DNA of 8,350 bases from Bacteroidales bacterium (GTDB lineage Bacteria; Bacteroidota; Bacteroidia; Bacteroidales; UBA1556). The notes below the pieces were generated by a model. That model was not told where the DNA came from. It ran no database searches and saw only the letters and a program-made list of their open reading frames with translations. Made by a program: the position numbers and the translations under genes. The DNA is taken from positions 1-8,350 of the forward strand of contig JAGLDA010000140.1 in the NCBI GenBank assembly GCA_023145955.1. Reading direction: 5' to 3'. This document shows positions 1 through 5,738 of the stretch, one piece after another (the first letter of the stretch is position 1; every line of letters starts with the position of its first letter).

Positions 1-171
1 CAAGAGCGAAAAAACTCCCACCCATTTATGGGGTATTTTCATAGATAAATTCCAATGGGTCTGACTAAAGTTCTTTTATGTATCTGCCTTCCTGTTTTGT
101 AATAGGTTAATGAAATTCAAAAAAATGTCATGTACATAGTTATATGTGATAAATCTCTCGCCCTAGGGCAT

Positions 172-206
172 AAAAAAAAGCCTAACACTTTCGTGTCGGC
201 TTTTTT
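172..206 (-). terminator. Intrinsic terminator of the tRNA-Lys pair, likely bidirectional
   Basis: Read on the minus strand, AAGCC-GACAC pairs with GTGTT-AGGCTT around a GAAA tetraloop. This gives ten pairs (one G-U) with a single bulged A, followed by a run of eight T residues. It begins a few bases past the 3' end of the first tRNA, where a stable-RNA transcript should end. The plus strand also shows a T run after the same hairpin, so it could stop transcription coming from the left. Confidence 0.8.
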
Positions 207-207
207 G

Positions 208-280
208 TGATCCCTCTGGGGCTCGAACCCAGGACCCTCTGCTTAAAAGGCAGATGCTCTACCAACTGAGCTAAGAGATC
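208..280 (-). tRNA. tRNA-Lys (anticodon UUU), distal copy
   Basis: The minus strand folds into a full 73-base cloverleaf. The acceptor stem is GATCTCT with AGGGATC (one T-G pair), and the discriminator base is A. The D stem is GCTC/GAGC. The anticodon stem TCTGC/GCAGA carries the seven-base loop CTTTTAA, which places TTT at positions 34-36, and the T loop is TTCGAGC. The 3' CCA is not encoded, because the next bases are CAA, so it must be added after transcription. It is the second gene in the transcript and sits just before the hairpin terminator. It differs from the proximal copy at one base, with T at tRNA position 16 in the D loop. Confidence 0.97.
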
Positions 281-343
281 ATTCTCATTTGTTTAAAGGC
301 GATTCTTGATTGTTTAGATCAATAGAAAAGTAAACTTCTCCAG

Positions 344-416
344 TGATCCCTCTGGGGCTCGAACCCAGGACCCTCTGCTTAAAAGGCAGATGCTCTACCA
401 GCTGAGCTAAGAGATC
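344..416 (-). tRNA. tRNA-Lys (anticodon UUU), proximal copy
   Basis: This 73-base cloverleaf is identical to the copy at 208-280 except for C instead of T at tRNA position 16 in the D loop. The anticodon loop CTTTTAA again gives UUU, and the CCA end is not encoded. The 63-base spacer to the second copy shows no hairpin terminator, so the two are probably one transcript cut apart by tRNA-processing nucleases. It lies about 17 bases downstream of the predicted transcription start. Confidence 0.97.
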
Positions 417-438
417 ATCCTTGTCTCAAATGAGGGTG

Positions 439-468
439 CAAATATACAAGCTTTTCCTATATGTGCAA
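439..468 (-). promoter_or_regulatory. Bacteroidota-type promoter of the tRNA-Lys pair
   Basis: On the minus strand TTG (466-468) is followed by exactly 19 bases and then TATATTTG (439-446). This is an exact match to the Bacteroidota sigma-A pattern TTG-N19-TAnnTTTG. The start of transcription should fall near 433, shortly before the proximal tRNA. The match and its position in front of a stable-RNA operon make this one of the two clearest promoters in the window. Confidence 0.8.
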
Positions 469-605
469 GCAATTTTAATAAAAAAATAAAGTATTTTTTA
501 TTCGTTGATTATCAATCTTTTAGTTGCATAAATAAGATTAAAACTAAGATATATTCATATTATAAATATTAATAAAAGTTAATTAAAAGGCAACATTATT
601 ATTTT

Positions 606-613
606 TACTTTTG
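606..613 (+). promoter_or_regulatory. Probable -7 box for the MFS gene
   Basis: TACTTTTG matches the Bacteroidota -7 consensus TAnnTTTG and lies 47 bases before the ATG at 661. No TTG is found about 19-20 bases upstream, so the -33 half is weak or absent. The leader has no Shine-Dalgarno sequence, only AT-rich DNA, as is usual in this phylum. Confidence 0.45.
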
Positions 614-660
614 CCAATCGATAATTCTAATGAAATAAGAGCTTAGTTTTACTATATAAA

Positions 661-1878
661 ATGACACTACAACAACAAGAATCAAATAATAATTTTAAAG
701 CCTTTATTTGGCATGCTGCATTCTTAGCATTGGCTGCAAATTTTATGGATATCGACACCGTTATACCAGCTATGCTCATATCTGTTGGTGGCAATTCTAT
801 TCACTTAGGCATACTTACAAGTATAATGGTTGGCGGGGCTAGTTTTATGCAGTTATTTTTCTCAGGAATTCTATCAAATATTCCCTTTAAAAAGAAATTC
901 TTATTAGCAGCAATAAATATTCGTGTACTAAGCCTATTAGGATTATCAGTGCTGTTTCACTTCTCCAATTCTATATCAGCAAATACAGTTTTGTTAAGCA
1001 TATTTGTAATTATACTAATTTTTTCTTTTAGTGGCAGCTTTGCAAACGTATCGTATATCGACATTCTAGGCAAAACTATTACTAAAGCTAAACGAAAAAA
1101 GTTTTTTAGTCTTAAGCAGTTTATTTCTAGTATTGGATTATTAATATCTGCTTTTGGAGCAAGTTACGTTCTTAAGCAGTATGTTTTTCCTGAGAATTAT
1201 TCTGCAACATTTATTATTGCCGCCTCTCTCCTATTTATAGCTTCTGGTGGATTCTATTTTTTAAGCGAAAAAACTCCTTCGGCTAAAAAGCGCATAAACC
1301 TAAAAGATTTCTTTGCGCAAATGCCAAAAGAAATAAAAAGAAATCAAAACCTTAAATACTACTTAATAATTATTAATCTTCTTGGTATTGGTGTAAGTCT
1401 ACTTCCTTTTGTGGTGCTTTTAGCTAAAGACTCTGGCGGTATAAGCCTTGAAAGTATTGGTAGTTTTATTATTTTTAGAACATTGGGAATGGCTATTGGA
1501 AGCCTTAGTTTGTTTTTTATGTCCAAAAGTTTTAATTATAAAACTGTATTACTTTTCAATGTATTTCTAGGTTCTGCATTACCACTTATTGCACTTGCTT
1601 TACAGGATAATTCTGTATTTTTTCCAGGCATATTTCTTCTTGCGGGAATTTTTGTTTCAACATATAAAGTGGCTATGAATGGTATTCTCATAGAAATATC
1701 TAATGACGAAAATAGGACTTTATACGCAGGCATATCAGGTGCTGGCAATATTGTAACTAGCATATTCCCTATTATTGCTGGAGTTTTACTCGCAAGCCTA
1801 GGTTACAACATTGTCTTTGGAATAATTAGCGTATTAATGTTTATTAGTATTATATTTATCCGCAAACTGAGTTGTTAA
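661..1878 (+). CDS. Major facilitator superfamily (MFS) transporter, 405 aa
   Basis: This is an inner-membrane secondary transporter of unknown substrate. About twelve hydrophobic segments can be seen, roughly at residues 15-35, 45-72, 80-100, 108-130, 153-172, 183-203, 233-255, 266-288, 294-315, 320-342, 354-378 and 382-400. A basic cytoplasmic loop at about 203-232 splits them six and six. The loop between helices 2 and 3 (SNIPFKKK, 72-79) sits where MFS motif A lies but lacks its Asp-Arg core. The loop between helices 4 and 5 (KAKRKKFFSLKQF, 142-154) resembles the basic loop of MFS proteins that carry RGRFF-like sequences there. The length is normal for the family and there is no frameshift. 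The ATG follows a -7 box by 47 bases. The gene stands alone, converging with feoAB. Fold assignment is sure; substrate and direction of transport cannot be read from the sequence. Confidence 0.88.
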   Translation: MTLQQQESNNNFKAFIWHAAFLALAANFMDIDTVIPAMLISVGGNSIHLGILTSIMVGGASFMQLFFSGILSNIPFKKKFLLAAINIRVLSLLGLSVLFHFSNSISANTVLLSIFVIILIFSFSGSFANVSYIDILGKTITKAKRKKFFSLKQFISSIGLLISAFGASYVLKQYVFPENYSATFIIAASLLFIASGGFYFLSEKTPSAKKRINLKDFFAQMPKEIKRNQNLKYYLIIINLLGIGVSLLPFVVLLAKDSGGISLESIGSFIIFRTLGMAIGSLSLFFMSKSFNYKTVLLFNVFLGSALPLIALALQDNSVFFPGIFLLAGIFVSTYKVAMNGILIEISNDENRTLYAGISGAGNIVTSIFPIIAGVLLASLGYNIVFGIISVLMFISIIFIRKLSC

Positions 1879-1880
1879 AA

Positions 1881-1921
1881 CTTAAAATAATGTAGCTCTA
1901 CCAAGTTTCGTGTGAATTTTA
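1881..1921. repeat. Diverged intergenic repeat, copy 1
   Basis: Bases 1894-1919 match 8041-8066 at 20 of 26 positions without gaps, and all six differences are transitions. The similarity continues more loosely upstream into an AAAATAAT run. This copy contains the small palindrome GTAG-CT-CTAC and a weak outer pairing, TAAAAT (1883-1888) with ATTTTA (1916-1921). It begins two bases after the MFS stop codon, so it would be in the 3' untranslated region of that transcript. Confidence 0.45.
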
Positions 1922-1956
1922 TAATTATTATAAATAGTAGACATCTAATTTCTTCT

Positions 1957-2090
1957 TTACTTTTTTGGCGCAAAAAAGTAACAAAAAAACACCCGCTGTT
2001 GACAAAACGCTAAAAATATACAAATATTTCTAAAGTATAAATCCCGATAACTATGCGGGAGCCTCCTTTTAGCCTTTGCTTCTTAAGCAA
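1957..2090. repeat. Palindrome-rich intergenic element (possible interspersed repeat remnant)
   Basis: Four inverted repeats fall within 134 bases. The first is TTACTTTTTTG / CAAAAAAGTAA around GCG (1957-1981, 11 perfect pairs). The second is GCTAAAA / TTTTAGC (2009-2015 with 2067-2073). Nested inside it is TCCCG / CGGGA (2042-2046 with 2056-2060). The fourth is TTGCTT / AAGCAA around CTT (2076-2090). The wording (the TTTTTTGGCGC palindrome followed by AACAAAAAA, and TCCCGATAACTAT) resembles intergenic repeats I recall from other Bacteroidota genomes, but that is memory and not a search. No open frame of note crosses it. It may be a decayed mobile element or a structured RNA. Confidence 0.5.
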
Positions 2091-2477
2091 TTAGCAACTT
2101 ATTTAGATAAATTAGTAATATTAAAACTAGCTTTATTTTATTTAATGCAAAGTCTAACGTCGTTGAACAGCTTATACTTTTTGACGAATTATTTATAAAT
2201 TTTCTTAACGCTTTTTTGCCAAATGCGGAAATTCAGATATTACATATCTGATATTGCCAACACACATTTTAACCTTTGCTAAACATGGTAGGTAATTCAG
2301 CATATTACTTTATTTTATAATAACTCTTGCCATCAATTATATGTTTAATATTAATTACAATTTTTATGATTATATTCAAAAAAAACACAAAACCATATCA
2401 AACCCAGTAGAATCAATAATGTAATTATACAAATCATTAATACCAGTTTGAAATCAAATTAAATCGTATTAAAACTG

Positions 2478-2507
2478 TATTAAAAATTGTTGCACTTAGC
2501 TCAATTT
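2478..2507 (-). terminator. Weak possible terminator of feoAB
   Basis: On the minus strand AAATTG (2502-2507) can pair with CAATTT (2484-2489) around a 12-base loop, with further T residues after it. The hairpin starts inside the stop codon and is only six AT-rich pairs, so it is a poor intrinsic terminator. No better one is visible downstream of feoAB. Confidence 0.25.
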
Positions 2508-5008
2508 CAATAAAACAGGCTACCTATTTGATAAGCAGCAAAAGCAGCTACCCAAGCAATAGCCGTTGTATAAACAATTTCAAAAATTGCATATTTCCAC
2601 AAACCCGACTCACGTTTAATAGCAGCAATGGTAGCAATACATGGAAAATAAAATAATACAAATAGCATGAAAGCAAAAGCAACAGGAGTAGTATAAACTT
2701 TTTGACCTTTTTTGGGACCAGAAGTATATACAGCAGCTTTTAATTTAGCCCCTAATGATTGTGAACCTTTAGCATCAGGATCAGTTTGATAAAGAACCCC
2801 CATTGTAGAAACCACAATCTCTTTAGCAGCAGCACCAGTAATAAGGCTCACTCCAATTTTCCAATCAAAACCCAATGGTCTAATCATTGGTTCTACAAAA
2901 TGACCTAGCCTACCAATATATGATTTCTCTTGGCGCTCAGCCTCTTTCATAAGAGAAATTTTATGCGCAATAGTTGATTTTACAACTAATAAACTATCCG
3001 TGCCCACATCATTATCTTGCTCCGCATGCTGAACAATCGTATTCTCAATGGCATCATAATCTTTAGAATATTCTAGATTTCTTGGAAAATAACCTAAAGC
3101 CCATATAACAATAGAAGCTATTAGGATTATACCTGCCATTTTTTTGAGATACATTTCAGCCTTAAACCACATATGCTTAACAATAGTAAGCGCTGTAGGC
3201 ACTCTATAAGGTGGTAATTCCATTACAAATGGAAGTTCCTTAGCTTTAAAAAGAGTTTTCTTAAAAATCCAAGCCACTATTCCTGCCATAAATATCCCTA
3301 GAGAATACACAAAAAACAGCATTGTTCCTGGGTATGTTGGAAAAAACGCACTAATTATCACCACATAAACAGGTAAGCGAGCACTACACGACATAAAAGG
3401 ATTAATAAGCATAGTAACTATTCTATCATTACGACCTTCGATAGTACGTGTAGCCATTATTGCAGGCACATTACAACCAAAACCCATCAAAAGTGGGATA
3501 AATGACCTACCATGAAGACCTACCTTATGCATTATTTTGTCCACAATAAACGCCACCCTTGCCATATAGCCGGTATCCTCCATTATGGATATAAAGAAAA
3601 ATAGTATCAAAATATTTGGCAGAAAGCTTATTACACTACCAACTCCGCCAATTATTCCATCTACCAATAAATCTCTAAAAATTGTTTGTGGCATTAATCC
3701 AGAAACAAAATCGCTTAATATATTAACCCCTGATTCAATCCACATTTGAGGATAACTTCCCACAAGAAAAGTAGCCTGAAACATTATCCACATTAAAAAG
3801 ATAAATAAAGGAAAACTATATAGTTTATTTGTAATAATACTATCAATTGCTCGGGTAACATCACGTTTACTAAATGTAGCCCCTATTTTATAAGTCTCTT
3901 TTAAAGCTCCATCTATAAAGCCATATTTTGCATCAGTAATTGCTGATTCTACATTCTCTTTAAAATAATTTTCTGCTCTTTTCTGACGCTCTTTAACCAG
4001 AGCCTTTATTTCATCTTCATTTACTATTTGATTTATCTTAGCTATTGCATCAGCATCTTCTTCAAGTAGTTTTATTGCCAAAAATCTTGAAGATATCCTA
4101 TCAGTTAAGTCCCAATTTTGTGGAATTTTTATTAAATCTTGTATTAAGCGAATAGACTTTTCAATACATTTACCATAGTTTATATGTATATGTCGTTCTA
4201 TAGGGTTATTTCCCAAATAAGACTCTATTACAAGGTCAAATAAATCACTAATACCTTTACTTTTAGCTCCAACAGTACGAACAGATGGTATTCCCAATAA
4301 TTGAGAAAGAAGCTCATCATCCAAAACATCCTTACGCCTATCCATCTCATCACTCATATTAAGAGCCATTACCACTTTCACATCCATATCAATAAGCTGA
4401 GTGGTGAGGTATAAGTTCCTTTCAAGGTTCGATGAATCCACAACATTTATTATAACATCGGGCATTCTATCATGGATAAAATTACGTACATAAAGCTCTT
4501 CTGGAGAATAAGCTGTTAAAGAATATGTACCCGGCAAGTCAACAATATTTATTTTATAACCTTTATGATTAAAGACAGCCTCTTTGGAATCCACTGTTAC
4601 TCCACTATAATTCCCAACATGCTCATTAAGACCAGAAACAATATTAAAAATTGTTGTTTTACCACAATTAGGGTTCCCAACAAAAGCTACATTTAGCTCC
4701 TTATATTTTGGTTCTCTAATTTTAATCCCACTATCTTCTTTTATTGTTCCTTTAAATTCAAACTCTTTATTTTTAGCATCTTTATCAGACATCATCTCTA
4801 TAAGCTCCGATTCAGTAACTCGCAGAGAAACGTCATATCCCATCAATGAATACTCAATAGGATCTTGAAGCGGTGCTCTTCGAACTACCTCAATTTCTTT
4901 CCCCGACACAAAACCCATTTCCATAATTCTACGCCTAAAAGCTCCACGGCCTTTTACTTTGGAAATAATCCCTTGCTCTCCCTCTCTTAAATCACTTAAG
5001 TATTTCAT
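2507..5008 (-). CDS. feoB: FeoAB: ferrous iron transporter, FeoA-FeoB fusion, 833 aa
   Basis: This inner-membrane Fe(II) importer has the small FeoA domain joined to the front of FeoB. Residues 1-75 are the SH3-like FeoA part, linked by about 30 charged residues to the GTPase domain. Its motifs are G1 GNPNCGKT (111-118), G2 threonine in GVTVD (136-140), G3 DLPG (157-160), G4 NMSD (217-220) and G5 GAK (247-249). A helical regulatory region follows to about 370, then the membrane domain (395-833) with the two typical gate motifs GFGCNVPAIMATRT (509-522) and MSCSARLP (539-546). Cysteines 512, 541 and 790 lie in membrane motifs. Soluble loops at about 645-700 and 742-772 interrupt the last helices. 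No separate feoC is present. The ATG at 5008 starts exactly at the FeoA domain and lies 28 bases after a consensus promoter. All key GTPase residues are present, so it should be functional. Confidence 0.97.
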   Translation of the reverse strand: MKYLSDLREGEQGIISKVKGRGAFRRRIMEMGFVSGKEIEVVRRAPLQDPIEYSLMGYDVSLRVTESELIEMMSDKDAKNKEFEFKGTIKEDSGIKIREPKYKELNVAFVGNPNCGKTTIFNIVSGLNEHVGNYSGVTVDSKEAVFNHKGYKINIVDLPGTYSLTAYSPEELYVRNFIHDRMPDVIINVVDSSNLERNLYLTTQLIDMDVKVVMALNMSDEMDRRKDVLDDELLSQLLGIPSVRTVGAKSKGISDLFDLVIESYLGNNPIERHIHINYGKCIEKSIRLIQDLIKIPQNWDLTDRISSRFLAIKLLEEDADAIAKINQIVNEDEIKALVKERQKRAENYFKENVESAITDAKYGFIDGALKETYKIGATFSKRDVTRAIDSIITNKLYSFPLFIFLMWIMFQATFLVGSYPQMWIESGVNILSDFVSGLMPQTIFRDLLVDGIIGGVGSVISFLPNILILFFFISIMEDTGYMARVAFIVDKIMHKVGLHGRSFIPLLMGFGCNVPAIMATRTIEGRNDRIVTMLINPFMSCSARLPVYVVIISAFFPTYPGTMLFFVYSLGIFMAGIVAWIFKKTLFKAKELPFVMELPPYRVPTALTIVKHMWFKAEMYLKKMAGIILIASIVIWALGYFPRNLEYSKDYDAIENTIVQHAEQDNDVGTDSLLVVKSTIAHKISLMKEAERQEKSYIGRLGHFVEPMIRPLGFDWKIGVSLITGAAAKEIVVSTMGVLYQTDPDAKGSQSLGAKLKAAVYTSGPKKGQKVYTTPVAFAFMLFVLFYFPCIATIAAIKRESGLWKYAIFEIVYTTAIAWVAAFAAYQIGSLFY

Positions 5009-5018
5009 TTATTATTAT

Positions 5019-5051
5019 AATTGATATTAAATATTCAAAATTAGATCAATT
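5019..5051 (-). promoter_or_regulatory. Inverted repeat over the feoAB -7 box, possible operator
   Basis: AATTGAT (5019-5025 on the plus strand) and ATCAATT (5045-5051) form perfect seven-base arms 19 bases apart. The centre, near 5035, is at the edge of the -7 box. A repressor bound here would block initiation. Iron-importer genes are commonly iron-repressed, which makes this reasonable, but the arms are AT-rich, chance is not excluded, and I do not recognise the site as a known Fur or DtxR box. Confidence 0.3.
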
Positions 5052-5065
5052 TACAATGCTGACAA
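5036..5065 (-). promoter_or_regulatory. Promoter of feoAB
   Basis: On the minus strand TTG (5063-5065), 19 bases, then TAATTTTG (5036-5043) match the Bacteroidota promoter pattern exactly. The transcription start should lie near 5030, giving a leader of about 20 bases with no Shine-Dalgarno sequence. The promoter sits in the 75-base gap behind the DUF4442 gene, so feoAB can be expressed independently of it, although no terminator separates the two. Confidence 0.8.
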
Positions 5066-5083
5066 TAGCTATAAGTAGGTATT

Positions 5084-5602
5084 TTATTTTTGCATAGCTT
5101 TTTTTCTTCGTATTTTCTTTTCATAAGATTCTTTTGTTGCTATATACACAACCTTTGTTGCTGACATATGCACATTACCAACTTTATCAACAAACTCCAC
5201 GGGTAATTTCAGATAGTATTCACCTTTACTATTTAGGCTATCCTTTATTTCGGCTATCACATCATCTTCAATAATAAAATTGGCAACTACTTTCTTCTTA
5301 ATTGGTTTTTTAAAAACAATATGCGCTTCTTTATCCCAAATAACATACTCTTTTCCGAAAATATTTCTTAGCTGAATTGCAAAAATAGGATCTATCGATG
5401 CATATATACTACCACCAAAAACAGTCATATTAATATTCCAATTCCTAATTCCTAGTTTAATGCAAACATGTATTTCTTTCCAGTCGTCAGAAATAAATCT
5501 CACCCTACCACTACTCCTTCTATAAGCTGGGTATATATTAAGGCCTAATTTATAAATCTTAGTATATAAACTCTCTTTTCTATCAGTAACAAACTCTTTC
5601 AC
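5084..5602 (-). CDS. DUF4442 hotdog-fold protein, about 172 aa
   Basis: This resembles the DUF4442 family, a hotdog-fold group related to acyl-CoA thioesterases, with no settled biochemical role. With the start used here, the family pattern is RFISDDWKEI (35-44), a strand ending in the NxN pair of RNWNIN, the FGGS-IYASIDP segment (62-72) where hotdog enzymes carry their active-site helix, and VIWDKEAHIVFKKP (87-100). The C-terminus is strongly basic. No signal peptide or membrane segment is visible, so it is probably cytoplasmic. There is no ATG near the 5' end. A TTG at 5629 would extend it by nine residues, but it lies directly against a -7 box (5632-5639). I therefore prefer the GTG at 5602, 30 bases after that box, close to the spacing of the neighbouring genes. 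It is divergent from the PLP enzyme gene and lies 75 bases upstream of feoAB. Confidence 0.82.
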   Translation of the reverse strand: MKEFVTDRKESLYTKIYKLGLNIYPAYRRSSGRVRFISDDWKEIHVCIKLGIRNWNINMTVFGGSIYASIDPIFAIQLRNIFGKEYVIWDKEAHIVFKKPIKKKVVANFIIEDDVIAEIKDSLNSKGEYYLKLPVEFVDKVGNVHMSATKVVYIATKESYEKKIRRKKAMQK

Positions 5603-5631
5603 AATAATTATATTAAAATTTTCAATCAAGG

Positions 5632-5639
5632 CAAATATA
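5632..5639 (-). promoter_or_regulatory. Probable -7 box of the DUF4442 gene
   Basis: TATATTTG on the minus strand matches TAnnTTTG exactly. No TTG lies 19-20 bases upstream, where only AT-rich sequence is found, so the -33 half is weak. The box decides the start codon of the gene: transcription beginning four to seven bases further on would start inside or after the TTG at 5627-5629, leaving the GTG at 5602 as the usable start. Confidence 0.5.
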
Positions 5640-5675
5640 CTAATAAGATTATATATTTAATAAATAAAGTTTTTA

Positions 5676-5717
5676 TTTAACTAATCTATGTTTTTCATAC
5701 TTTTGAAACTTTGAAAC
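5676..5717 (+). promoter_or_regulatory. Probable promoter of the PLP-enzyme gene with a tandem 8-mer
   Basis: TACTTTTG (5698-5705) fits the -7 consensus, with TTT (5676-5678) in place of TTG 19 bases upstream. The start of transcription should be near 5710, about 28 bases before the ATG. The word TTTGAAAC occurs twice head to tail at 5702-5709 and 5710-5717, overlapping the -7 box and the predicted start. It may be a regulator site or chance. Confidence 0.5.
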
Positions 5718-5738
5718 AAACATACACCTGATCACAAA

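Larger units (their letters stand above)
1879..2506. other. Gene-free convergent intergenic region (628 bases)
   Basis: The region lies between the 3' ends of the MFS gene and feoAB. I see no supportable gene on either strand. In order it holds repeat copy 1 (1881-1921), the palindrome-rich element (1957-2090), the palindrome TCAGATAT-TAC-ATATCTGA (2233-2251) flanked by two TTGCCAA words (2216-2222, 2254-2260), and an AT-rich tail with the nine-base word GTATTAAAA twice (2466-2474, 2477-2485). The only end-of-transcript signal is the weak hairpin at the feoAB stop. Confidence 0.7.

Noticed and set aside
5..18. The word AGCGAAAAAACTCC occurs here and again at 1264-1277 inside the MFS gene.
   Set aside because: The 14-base identity does not extend on either side, and in AT-rich DNA one such match in 8 kb is not surprising.
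160..169. Perfect ten-base palindrome GCCCTAGGGC near the tRNA terminator.
   Set aside because: It is short and isolated, has no T run and no partner elsewhere in the window, and lies beyond the terminator.
208..416. The tRNA-Lys pair as an integration site with the left edge as an inserted element.
   Set aside because: No integrase is present, and no tRNA 3'-end fragment is repeated elsewhere in the window. The two full tRNAs share one promoter and one terminator.
1536..1763. Open frame on the minus strand inside the MFS gene.
   Set aside because: It is antisense to a well-supported transporter and its translation shows no recognisable family. The same applies to the minus-strand frames at 5877-6059, 6255-6470 and 6467-6793 inside the PLP enzyme.
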